36,925 nucleotides of DNA from Shackletoniella antarctica (GTDB lineage: Bacteria > Cyanobacteriota > Cyanobacteriia > Phormidesmidales > Phormidesmidaceae), in the NCBI GenBank assembly GCA_003241845.1, contig QBMN01000021.1, positions 1 through 36,925 on the forward strand, read 5' to 3'. The notes below the pieces were generated by a model, which searched no databases, was not told the DNA's origin, and was given only the letters and a program-made list of their open reading frames with translations. The position numbers and the translations under genes are program-made. Below are positions 14,737 to 21,959 of the stretch, one piece after another (the stretch's first letter is position 1; every line of letters starts with the position of its first letter).

Positions 14737-15765
14737 ATGGCCCACCAACAGGTTTACCCCAGAGGATGCACGTTTGCCGAATCAGACTGGGATGCGCTGC
14801 AGCCCTTTTGGTATCCCATTGCCTTTAGCCACGATGTCACCGATCAGCCCGTTACCGCCACCCTGTTAGATCAGCGGCTGGTGATTTGGCGCACCAGCGC
14901 CGGGCTTTCGGTGGCCAACGACATCTGTTTGCACCGGGGCATTCCCCTCAGCATGGGCTGGGTGAAAGACGACCACCTGGTGTGCAAATACCACGGGTTT
15001 CACTACTCGCCAGAGGGGCAGTGCGTCAAGGTGCCCGCCAACCCCGAGGCCAATATCCCCAAAAAACTTTGCCTTAAGACCTACCCGGTCAAAGAAGCCT
15101 ACGGCCTGGTGTGGACGACCCTCAGCGACGGCGACCAGTATCCGCTGCCCGACCTGCACGAGTGGGATGACCTCGAGTACCAGCAAATTTTGCCCGAGTC
15201 AGTAGATTTAGACGCGGCAGCGGGGCGACAGATCGAGGGTTTCTTAGACGTCGCCCACTTTGCCTGGGTGCATACCGAAACCTTTGGCGATGCCAACAAT
15301 CCGGTGGTGCCCCACTACGAAGTTATCCCCACCGAGCAGGGTCTGCGGGCAGAATACCTCAGCACCGTGAGCAATTTCCCTAAGGGGCTGCAAGACCTGG
15401 CCCCGGCAGATTTTAAGTGGCTGCGGGTGTTTGAAGTATTTTTGCCGTTTACGGCCAAGCTAACGGTGAATTTTCCCGGAGAGGATCGGCTGTGCATTCT
15501 CAATGTAGCTAGCCCCATATCAGCCCGCAAGACGCGGATTTTTGTGCCAATTTGCCGCAACTTCGACAAAGATCAGCCGCTAGAGCCGGTCTACGAGTTT
15601 AACTACCAGGTGTTTGCAGAAGATAAGGAGGTGGTAGAGGCCCAGTACCCCGAAGACCTACCCTTCGATATGTCAGCAGAATCACACATTGGAGCCGATA
15701 AAACCTCCATTGCCTACCGCCGGGGGCTGCGATCGCTCGGGCTGGGGGCAGTCTACACCGCCTAG
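14737..15765 (+). CDS. Rieske [2Fe-2S] oxygenase (ring-hydroxylating/PaO-like family)
   Basis: A 342-residue Rieske non-heme iron oxygenase subunit. The Rieske cluster ligands are Cys64 and His66 (DICLHRG), then Cys83 and His86 (CKYHGF). The mononuclear iron site is seen in EGFLDVAHFAWVHTETF, with Asp171, His174 and His179. The layout resembles cyanobacterial members related to pheophorbide a oxygenase, chlorophyllide a oxygenase and vanillate-type demethylases. It lacks the C-terminal membrane segments of the plant PaO/TIC55 group. The substrate could be a tetrapyrrole, carotenoid or aromatic compound; sequence alone does not decide. Electrons would come from a separate reductase or ferredoxin. 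No redox partner gene is adjacent. Confidence 0.88.
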   Translation: MAHQQVYPRGCTFAESDWDALQPFWYPIAFSHDVTDQPVTATLLDQRLVIWRTSAGLSVANDICLHRGIPLSMGWVKDDHLVCKYHGFHYSPEGQCVKVPANPEANIPKKLCLKTYPVKEAYGLVWTTLSDGDQYPLPDLHEWDDLEYQQILPESVDLDAAAGRQIEGFLDVAHFAWVHTETFGDANNPVVPHYEVIPTEQGLRAEYLSTVSNFPKGLQDLAPADFKWLRVFEVFLPFTAKLTVNFPGEDRLCILNVASPISARKTRIFVPICRNFDKDQPLEPVYEFNYQVFAEDKEVVEAQYPEDLPFDMSAESHIGADKTSIAYRRGLRSLGLGAVYTA

Positions 15766-15870
15766 CTGGTTGCAGAAGTCAGATTGACGCGTAGTCAGTT
15801 GAAGCCCGCCAGAGCAGTGCTCACGTGATGAGACCTGCTCTGGGCTGAGATTCAACCCCCCTAGTTCAGC

Positions 15871-15994
15871 GCCGTAACAGTCCTACCAATAGCCCCCTTA
15901 AAAAGGGGGCAAGAACCGTCGAATCCGATCCCCCCGGTTCATGGCTGTAGCAGTCTAATCAGTGACCCCCCTTTTCAAGGGGGGCTGGGGGGAT
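15871..15994. repeat. Tandem pair of CCCCC-TT-AA-GGGGG palindromic elements
   Basis: Two related units, 15871-15910 and 15944-15984, both read GC(C/T)GTA(A/G)CAGTC followed by a C5-6 TT / AA G5-6 hairpin. The hairpins are 15892-15910 (GCCCCCTT with AAGGGGGC) and 15966-15984 (CCCCCCTT with AAGGGGGG). The second is enclosed by GATCCCCCC (15927-15935) and GGGGGGATC (15987-15994). A relative lies at 34335-34400. The rest of 15766-16049 shows no gene. Confidence 0.65.
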
Positions 15995-16049
15995 CTCCGC
16001 CCCAGGTCTTTACCAGGAAGAAACTCCCTACCTGACTGATCGCACTAGG

Positions 16050-16174
16050 CCTAGTGGTCTGTCAACATTAAGACTTGGGATTATGGCTACTTCTGGCATG
16101 GTTGCTGCACGGTGCATTGCTTCGCGAATGCACCCTACGTAGATCCCCAAGATTAAGCCTGACAAACCACTAGG
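16050..16174. mobile_element. 125-bp MITE-like element overlapping the end of grxD
   Basis: CCTAGTGGTCTGTCA on the left is matched on the right by TGACAAACCACTAGG, continuing inward through CATTAAGACTTGGG / CCCCAAGATTAAG. This gives imperfect inverted ends of about 32 bp. In the centre GGTGCATT (16111-16118) and AATGCACC (16127-16134) make another hairpin. The TA at each end would fit an IS630-type TA duplication. The right end reaches into grxD: its TAG stop (16170-16172) is part of the CCACTAGG terminus. No coding capacity. Confidence 0.65.
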
Positions 16175-16493
16175 ACGCCAGCGCGATCTCCACCATTTCC
16201 TGGAGCTTGCCGTTTTGGTACAGCTCGATCAAAATGTCTGACCCGCCGAGAAACTCTCCGTTGACATAGACCTGGGGAATCGTGGGCCAGTTGGAGTACT
16301 CTTTAATGCCCTGGCGAATGTCGGCGTCGGCCAGCACATCAACGGTCTCGAAGGGCGCCCCCAGCACGTTGAGAATTTGTACCACGTTGTTGGAGAAGCC
16401 GCACTGGGGCATCAGCTTATTGCCCTTCATAAACACCATGATGGTGTTGTTTTGCACCAGCTGGTCGAGTCTTTCTTTAGTTGCTGAATCCAT
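16170..16493 (-). CDS. grxD: Monothiol glutaredoxin, Grx4/GrxD type (CGFS)
   Basis: A 107-residue monothiol glutaredoxin with the CGFS active site at residues 31-34 (MPQCGFSN), the cis-Pro block WPTIPQVYVNGEF and GGSDIL. These bind glutathione and a bridging [2Fe-2S] cluster. CGFS proteins handle iron-sulfur cluster trafficking and iron sensing. They partner with BolA, whose gene lies immediately upstream on the same strand. The length is normal, but the stop codon is contributed by a palindromic element abutting the gene. ATG 16493 gives the usual N-terminus. Confidence 0.96.
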   Translation of the reverse strand: MDSATKERLDQLVQNNTIMVFMKGNKLMPQCGFSNNVVQILNVLGAPFETVDVLADADIRQGIKEYSNWPTIPQVYVNGEFLGGSDILIELYQNGKLQEMVEIALAS

Positions 16494-16543
16494 AGCGTCA
16501 ATACCTTTGCAGAACGGAATAAACAGTCAAAGCGAAGCAGTAC

Positions 16544-16798
16544 TTAGGCACTTTGAGCGGCCCAGTCTTCTGGGGTATATGTCTTCAAGGCTAGCGCATG
16601 AATGGCCTCGGAGGACATCGCCTCTCGTACCGCGCCATAGACTAGCTGATGCTGCTGCACCAGGCTGCACCCCGCAAACTGCGATGACACCACCACTACC
16701 TGGTAATGATCGCCGCCGCCGGTCAAATCTTGCACTTCAACGCTGGCATCGGGCAGGCCAGCCTTAATCATGATGCTAACCTGGTCGGGAGTAATCAT
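16544..16798 (-). CDS. bolA: BolA-family protein
   Basis: An 84-residue BolA fold: [38 protein letters not shown], the helix [17 protein letters not shown] and the [12 protein letters not shown] end. The GDHYQ segment and the conserved HxL/H...K pattern match YrbA-type BolA proteins. These pair with CGFS glutaredoxins through a shared [2Fe-2S] cluster. It lies 50 bp upstream of grxD on the same strand; cotranscription is expected. ATG 16798 is the family start. Confidence 0.93.
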   Translation of the reverse strand: MITPDQVSIMIKAGLPDASVEVQDLTGGGDHYQVVVVSSQFAGCSLVQQHQLVYGAVREAMSSEAIHALALKTYTPEDWAAQSA

Positions 16799-16974
16799 GG
16801 GATCGTTTCTTTCTGGTGGTGAATGATCTAGAGAGGCTTACATACCCTTACACCATCTTGCCAGGAGTACACCTGATTTGACAGAGGCAGCCCAGAGAAT
16901 CTGGCGCTGATTGACAGAGGGCGAAAACAGCCCTGCTGCGCCCATGCCACAGCCTATCTATTTAGCCGGGAGAT

Positions 16975-17559
16975 CTACTCAACCGGGGCTTCGGGGGCAA
17001 CCGGCGTGGTAGCGGCCCGGCCAGCGTAGGGTTCATCCACGAAGCCCAGTTCAAACAGCTGTTGGTAGGCGCGCTGGCCCAGATCACGGGTGGGCTGCTG
17101 ACTGCGCAAAATTTCCATCAAAAAGGGCACAGCCTCATTGGGCTGGTCTTGGGCACGGTGAACCAGGGCTAGCTGGTAGGAGGCCTGGTCACGCAGCTGG
17201 GCTGTTTCTAAGGCTTTATCGCGGTTGCTGCGGTTGATTTGGGTGTCGATGCCGACAAACATTTGGGCCAGCTCTTGGTAGTAGGTCGAAAGCTGGTTGA
17301 AGCTGTCGCGCGCCTGGGTGAGCTTTTCTTGGGCTAGGGGGTAGTTTTGGTTGGCGATCGCAGCGCTGGCTTCGGTCATCAGCTGCTGGCCACCGGCGAT
17401 GCTGAGGCTGCTAGTGGCCTGATTCAGCGGGCGAACCGGTTCAGATTCGGTGGTCTGGGCCAATGCCGCTCCAGACATTCCCCCTGCCAGGGCTACGGAC
17501 AGCGCAGCGGCGGCACAGCCACCCAGGGAGTAACGCAGAAAACGGCGAGTAACGACCAT
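16975..17559 (-). CDS. Exported helical (TPR-like) hypothetical protein
   Basis: From ATG 17559 the product is 194 residues. It has a basic start (MVVTRRFLRYSLGG), a hydrophobic Ala/Gly core and a cleavage-like GAALAQ. The mature part is helical, with ANQNYPLAQEKLTQARDSFNQLS, QLRDQASYQLALVHRAQDQPNEAV and RAYQQLFELGFVDEPYAG. This spacing suggests two or three TPR-like helical hairpins, but no repeat is strong enough to name the domain. A GTG 39 bases upstream is possible but would precede the natural signal peptide. It may be a periplasmic or thylakoid-lumen scaffold; the role is unknown. The Pro/Ala-rich end (TTPVAPEAPVE) is probably disordered. Confidence 0.7.
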   Translation of the reverse strand: MVVTRRFLRYSLGGCAAAALSVALAGGMSGAALAQTTESEPVRPLNQATSSLSIAGGQQLMTEASAAIANQNYPLAQEKLTQARDSFNQLSTYYQELAQMFVGIDTQINRSNRDKALETAQLRDQASYQLALVHRAQDQPNEAVPFLMEILRSQQPTRDLGQRAYQQLFELGFVDEPYAGRAATTPVAPEAPVE

Positions 17560-17733
17560 AGATAAAACGTGGTGAGGGACAACCGAACTGAAAATCACTG
17601 AGGTATCTTATCATTTCGGTATGGCGTAACGCCTAATTTCATGCCCAGTAAGGCAACTGTCCCAGGGCAATGAGTTCTAGGGCGATTCTGGGGCAATAGG
17701 GAGTATGGCCATAGCCTTGTGAAAGACTGTTCT

Positions 17734-17761
17734 GGGAGCTAGATGCTCCCATCTAGTTCCC
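17734..17761 (+). promoter_or_regulatory. 12-bp leader hairpin just before the prcA-like gene
   Basis: GGGAGCTAGATG (17734-17745) pairs with CATCTAGTTCCC (17750-17761) with a single G-T wobble and loop CTCC. It encloses two alternative shorter stems, GGGAGC/GCTCCC and CTAGAT/ATCTAG. Nineteen bases separate it from the ATG, and in that stretch GGGT (17767-17770) can pair with ACCC (17777-17780) right at the start codon. No SD is visible. It may be a cis-regulatory leader or a REP-type repeat. Confidence 0.55.
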
Positions 17762-17780
17762 AACCGGGGTTAAATCACCC

Positions 17781-19889
17781 ATGACTGCATCTCCCGCCGA
17801 CCCTTACTCCCCCAGCGGCAGCGGCCCTCGTCGCGAATTTCGGGGCGAGATCTTGCAGCGCGGCGGTGAAGAGCTGCTGCTAGAGAAGGTGGCGGGCCGA
17901 TTTACGACCCGCCTCGCCGATCCGGCTGATCTGGAGGCGGTGCAGCAGCGACTTAACCCCGTAGCCGTGAGGGCGGTGGCGGGCGGGCAGCTAGTGGAGT
18001 GGCAGGTACCTGAAACTGCCCTGGAATCAACCCTGGCCCTGGCTCGGCAAAATGCTTCAGTGCTGTTTGCTAGCCATGTGTATCGCTTGGCCGATAGCCC
18101 TCAAACCTGGGTTTATCTGACGGATCAGCTAACGGTGCAGTTTGCCCCAGATCTGGCAGCCCCAGCCGTTGAGGCCATCCTGGGAGGCCTCGGCTTAGCC
18201 ATTGAAAAATCCTTGGTAGGGATTCCCAATACCTTTGTGGTTAAAGTCACCCGGTTAGCCACCGAAAACCCCATCAAGCTGGCCAACCGGCTAATGGCCT
18301 CTACTGCCGTGCTGGCGGCAGAGCCTAACCTAGCCATCGAAATGGAGAGCCTCTACCGCCCCACGGATGATCGATATCCCCAGCAGTGGCACCTATTTCA
18401 CAACGGCGGCGCCAACCTGGCGGCGGGGTCACACATCTTTGCTGAGGCCGCCTGGGATACGACGCGGGGGGCGCGATCAGTAGTGATTGCCGTCAGCGAC
18501 GACGGGTTTGATTTGAACCACCCCGATCTGCAAGGGGTGGGCAAGCTGGTGGCCCCGGTAGATTTGCAAGATCGAGACGCGGTGCCCCTGCCCACCCGGC
18601 AGAACGAGAACCACGGCACGGCGGTGGCGGGCCTGGCCATTGGCGAAGAAAATGCCACCGGCATTGTCGGGGTGGCTCCAGGCTGCGCGTTCCTGCCCAT
18701 TCGCACCACGGGCTTTATTGACGACGGGGCGATCGAGCAGCTGTTTGACGAAGCCGTGCGCCGGGTGGCCGACGTGATTGTCTGTAGCTGGTCTGCTGCC
18801 GCCAATTATTTTCCGCTCACCCTGCGGCAGACCAATGCGATCACGCGGGCGGCGACCACGGGGCGCAGCGGCAAGGGCTGCGTGATCGTGTTTTCGGCGG
18901 GCAATGCCAACCGCCCCCTGAGCGGCACCATCAACGAGACCCAGTGGCCCCAAAATGCTCTCAGTGGCCCTACCCGATGGTTGAGCGGGTTTGCCATTCA
19001 CCCCGATGTGATTGCGGTGTCGGCCTCGACTAGCCTAGGGGCAAAGGCGGCCTATAGCAACTGGGGTGAGCATATTGCGGTGGCGGCTCCCAGCAACAAC
19101 GCGCCCCCCAGCATAGCGCTGCCTCGGGTGGGCAATGTGACCACAGGGCCGCCGCTGCGTCAGTTTCAGCCGGGGCTGGGCATGGTCACGAGCGATCGCA
19201 CCCAGGGGGCCGGCTACAGCGGCGACAACTTTACCAATGCCTTTGGCGGCACCTCTAGCGCTTGCCCGGTGGTGGCTGGGGTGGTGGGGCTAATGCTGTC
19301 GGCCAACCCCAACCTGACGGCCCGCCAGGTGCGCGAAATCTTGCAGGGCACCGCCGACAAAATTGTCGATCGCAACCCCGACCCCCAGCTGGGTCTTCAG
19401 TACGGCACCTACGATGCCAACGGCCACTCCCAATGGTTTGGCTACGGCAAGGTGAATGCGGCAGCAGCGGTGCGCGAAGCCCAGCGACGGGCCTTTGTGG
19501 GGCGGCAGATGGGCCGGGCGGTGCAGCAGCAAAACCAAACGGCCCAGGCGATTCCCGACAACCAGCCGAATGGAGTAGAGAGCAGTGTTGCCGTGGCGGC
19601 TACAGGAACGGTGACCGACATCCAGGTGCAGGTCAGCATCGATCACGAGTTCCTGGGAGATATCAGCCTCACCCTGGTTGCCCCCGGTGGCGCTACCGTG
19701 CTCTTGCAGGGGCGAACCCTTGGCCGCCAGCGGGAGCTGCGCCATACCTATTCTTTGCAAACCACGCCGGTGTTAACGCGACTGATTGGCCAGCCCGCCC
19801 AGGGTACCTGGCGACTGCGGGCGGTGGACGGCGCCACTGGTGCCACTGGCACGCTGCGGAGCTGGGGGCTAACCCTAGGGGTGAGCTAG
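17781..19889 (+). CDS. prcA: Subtilisin-like serine protease with C-terminal P-domain (PrcA-like)
   Basis: A 702-residue S8 peptidase. Residues ~20-200 form an N-terminal prodomain-like region. The catalytic domain shows Asp240 (AVSDDGFDLNHPDL), His278 (NENHGTAVAG), the oxyanion Asn in VFSAGNANRP and Ser492 (GGTSSACPVVAG). The C-terminal ~130 residues (VQVSIDHEFLGDISLTLVAP, GTWRLRAVDG, GTLRSWGLTLG) form a proprotein-convertase P-domain. The layout and lack of an obvious signal peptide resemble the calcium-dependent protease PrcA of Anabaena. Naming is by resemblance, and Ca2+ dependence is inferred from the family. A strong hairpin lies just before the ATG. It is convergent with the ExoD-like gene; the stops are two bases apart. 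Confidence 0.88.
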   Translation: MTASPADPYSPSGSGPRREFRGEILQRGGEELLLEKVAGRFTTRLADPADLEAVQQRLNPVAVRAVAGGQLVEWQVPETALESTLALARQNASVLFASHVYRLADSPQTWVYLTDQLTVQFAPDLAAPAVEAILGGLGLAIEKSLVGIPNTFVVKVTRLATENPIKLANRLMASTAVLAAEPNLAIEMESLYRPTDDRYPQQWHLFHNGGANLAAGSHIFAEAAWDTTRGARSVVIAVSDDGFDLNHPDLQGVGKLVAPVDLQDRDAVPLPTRQNENHGTAVAGLAIGEENATGIVGVAPGCAFLPIRTTGFIDDGAIEQLFDEAVRRVADVIVCSWSAAANYFPLTLRQTNAITRAATTGRSGKGCVIVFSAGNANRPLSGTINETQWPQNALSGPTRWLSGFAIHPDVIAVSASTSLGAKAAYSNWGEHIAVAAPSNNAPPSIALPRVGNVTTGPPLRQFQPGLGMVTSDRTQGAGYSGDNFTNAFGGTSSACPVVAGVVGLMLSANPNLTARQVREILQGTADKIVDRNPDPQLGLQYGTYDANGHSQWFGYGKVNAAAAVREAQRRAFVGRQMGRAVQQQNQTAQAIPDNQPNGVESSVAVAATGTVTDIQVQVSIDHEFLGDISLTLVAPGGATVLLQGRTLGRQRELRHTYSLQTTPVLTRLIGQPAQGTWRLRAVDGATGATGTLRSWGLTLGVS

Positions 19890-19891
19890 CT

Positions 19892-20512
19892 CTAAAACAA
19901 ACGGTTACTAAGGAAATCGATACCGGTCTTAACGGCCTCATAGCCAAAGGTCAAGATCAGCGTAGTGAGAACGCCGCCCATCGCGCACAGCACCAGACCG
20001 CCCAGGCTAATGGCCCCGTCGTCGTCGAGCAGGCCAAAACCTGTCACAAAAATACCTATGGCAGGCAGGGTGTTGGTCAGCGGAATGGGCATCATCATCG
20101 AAACCGCCATCAGGGCAATGGCGACGCCGATCACAGTGCGCCCGGGCAGGCTGGTGCAAACCGGGGTCATGCGGGGGCGGGCGATCGCCTCTAGACGCCT
20201 GAGCCAGGGGATACCGGCCCCAATAATTTTCTGCACCGTGGCCAGGTCAAACTGGCGGGTCTTCCAGCCTTCGGGCACCCAGGGGCGGGTGCGCCCAGCG
20301 ATCAGCTGCACCGCCAGCAAAAAAATCACAATGCCAAAGGGTACCGAATAGCCCGGTGCCGGTATGGGCAAGGCCGAGGGCAGGGCCAGCAGCACAAACA
20401 AGAAGCCAAAGGTGCGCTCCCCGGCCAGATCAAGCACTTCTTTAAGGCTGACTTTGGAGGTGCTAACCTCTTCAAAAAAGTAGCGGTTTAGTTCGGTCGA
20501 AAGGCGGGCCAT
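19892..20512 (-). CDS. ExoD-family inner-membrane protein
   Basis: A 206-residue polytopic membrane protein. It has a short N-terminal helix, then hydrophobic blocks FGFLFVLLALPSALPIPAPG, VPFGIVIFLLAVQLIAG, TVIGVAIALMAVSMMMPIPL, LPAIGIFVTGFGLL and ISLGGLVLCAMGGVLTTLIL. The motif LPSALPIPAPGYSVPFGI and the RPWVPE segment are typical of ExoD (PF06055). The family is named for an exopolysaccharide-related Rhizobium gene; its biochemical role is unknown. The acidic DDDGAI before the last helix is also seen in the family. ATG 20512 is the start. Confidence 0.85.
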   Translation of the reverse strand: MARLSTELNRYFFEEVSTSKVSLKEVLDLAGERTFGFLFVLLALPSALPIPAPGYSVPFGIVIFLLAVQLIAGRTRPWVPEGWKTRQFDLATVQKIIGAGIPWLRRLEAIARPRMTPVCTSLPGRTVIGVAIALMAVSMMMPIPLTNTLPAIGIFVTGFGLLDDDGAISLGGLVLCAMGGVLTTLILTFGYEAVKTGIDFLSNRLF

Positions 20513-20587
20513 AGGAGCTTGTATAGGAGACAGGGATGGATAAATTATCGTCGGTGCCAGCTGGGGAAGCTTCCCTGGATAGCTAAA

Positions 20588-20614
20588 AGCGATCGCCCAT
20601 TCCCGGCGATCGCT
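20588..20614. repeat. Inverted pair of HIP1 octamers forming a 10-bp hairpin
   Basis: AGCGATCGCC (20588-20597) and GGCGATCGCT (20605-20614) each contain the cyanobacterial HIP1 octamer. Together they form a perfect 10-bp stem with a 7-nt loop, about 75 bp upstream of the exoD-like start and downstream of the hydrolase promoter side. Confidence 0.65.
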
Positions 20615-20713
20615 ATATCGAGGCTACTCTATCAAATTCAAAGGCTCAGCTAGCGGTTTGGCGGTGGAGATTCACCCCAGCTTTGCAGAGGCCAGGGAGT
20701 TTTTCGGGGCGGT

Positions 20714-21568
20714 TTAGCGCCGTGCCAGCACATAGTCTTGCAGAAACTGGCGCAGCTGCCCCTCAAACTCATCTTCCGCCCAGTCTAGAAGATCGTTGTG
20801 GTCGGCCCTGGGCACTAGCCACAGCGATTTCTGCCCGCTGGTGGCATTGTAGAGCCGTTCGCTCATGGTAGCGGGCACTGAGGCATCGGCCAGACCATGC
20901 AGGTATAGGGCAGGCACCTTTAACTGCTTCACCTTAGTCACTGAGTCAAACTTCTGGGTGAGCAGCCGCCGCACCGGAAACCAGCGGTTGTACTGAGACA
21001 GGGTGGCCATGTCAGCCATAGCGGTAAACGATCCTTCTACCACCAGGCCCGCCAGATGGGGAATGTGGCAGGCTAGCTCAGTGGCGATCGCCCCGCCGAG
21101 GGAATGGCCATAGATCACCAGCTGCTGCGGCTCAATGCCTTTGGCCGTCTGCAAAAATTGCCAGGCGGCCCAGGCATCTTCATAGAGTTTTGGCTCACTG
21201 GGGAAGGGGCCAGAGCTAAGACCGTAGCCGCGATAGTCAATGGCAAGCACATTGGCATCGAGCGATCGCAGCGCCATCGCCTTGCCCAGATTGCTAGACA
21301 CGTTGCCCGCGTTGCCGTGCAGGTATAGAAACGTCAGGTCGGTGCTGTGATCGGCGGGTAGCCACCAGCCGTGCAGCTTGCCACCCTCCCCATTCACAGG
21401 CACCCAAACATCTTCATAGGCCAGCCCAAAGGTGCTGGGGGTGGTCTCTAGGCTAGGGCTAGGGAAATACATCATTCGGCGCTGAGATAGCCATAACCAG
21501 CCGCACAGCGCACCATAGACTAAGCCTGCAATACCCAAGACGCCAAGCAAAAAATTGAGAAGGGGCAT
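20714..21568 (-). CDS. Membrane-anchored alpha/beta hydrolase (Bem46/ABHD13-like)
   Basis: A 284-residue serine hydrolase with an N-terminal membrane helix (LNFLLGVLGIAGLVYGALCGW). The fold shows the oxyanion block FLYLHGNAGNV, YRGYGLSSG, the nucleophile elbow YGHSLGG (Ser156), Asp228 (HGLADASVP) and His257 (RADHNDL), so the triad is complete. The RRMMYFPSP segment after the helix is typical of the Bem46/YfhR-like group that faces the periplasm or membrane. Esterase or acyl-hydrolase activity is likely; the substrate is unknown. ATG 21568; standalone gene. Confidence 0.88.
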   Translation of the reverse strand: MPLLNFLLGVLGIAGLVYGALCGWLWLSQRRMMYFPSPSLETTPSTFGLAYEDVWVPVNGEGGKLHGWWLPADHSTDLTFLYLHGNAGNVSSNLGKAMALRSLDANVLAIDYRGYGLSSGPFPSEPKLYEDAWAAWQFLQTAKGIEPQQLVIYGHSLGGAIATELACHIPHLAGLVVEGSFTAMADMATLSQYNRWFPVRRLLTQKFDSVTKVKQLKVPALYLHGLADASVPATMSERLYNATSGQKSLWLVPRADHNDLLDWAEDEFEGQLRQFLQDYVLARR

Positions 21569-21855
21569 GAAGGGAAGGGTAAAAGGGAAGGGTAGATGAG
21601 AGCGGTTTACGGCCCAAAAGCCAGCGATACTCTAAATCTTGCTCTTCATTATGGAGGATTCGCCCGATTTATCCATGCCACCTTGTGACGATTTTTCTGT
21701 AGCTAACGGGTTAGGGAAAGTATCCTCACTCCTGACCATCTAGATAGCCCAGAACAGAGTCAACCGGCGGTAGATTCTGTTCCCTGCCTCGTTGCTGCTA
21801 ATCTCCGCTGCGTCCACCAGCTCTAGCCTTTGGCGGTAGCCCTCACCACTGACTC

Positions 21856-21959
21856 ATACCAAATCCTGCTTGTTCATCCCCGATTCAACTAGGCGCATGC
21901 AATGCGCCCCTACGGTTTGGCGTTTTGGGAATCGGGGTTATGTGATTCGGATTTGGTAT
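21856..21959. mobile_element. 104-bp MITE-like element, family A, copy 1 (touches gatA stop)
   Basis: ATACCAAATCC at 21856-21866 is mirrored by GGATTTGGTAT at 21949-21959. The centre contains the palindrome GGCGCATGCAATGCGCC. The reverse complement matches 25883-25969 over most of its length, so this is a repeated element. Its last base pair is the A of the gatA TGA stop. The rest of the 390-bp gap (21569-21855) shows no gene, only AT/GC-mixed DNA with no clear hairpin. Confidence 0.7.

Noticed and set aside
16874-16920. Direct repeat TTGACAGAGG twice in the bolA upstream region as tandem promoters
   Set aside because: The -35-like hexamers are on the plus strand, away from bolA, and no plus-strand gene follows closely, so there is no support for a promoter.
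19262-20194. 310-codon open frame overlapping the prcA-like and exoD-like genes
   Set aside because: It spans two convergent genes with clear motifs and reads as Gly/Pro/Arg-rich low-complexity sequence, typical of a shadow frame in GC-rich DNA.
20588-20614. Frequent GCGATCGC octamers as a new repeat
   Set aside because: This is the known cyanobacterial HIP1 motif; only the inverted pair forming a hairpin was listed as a feature.
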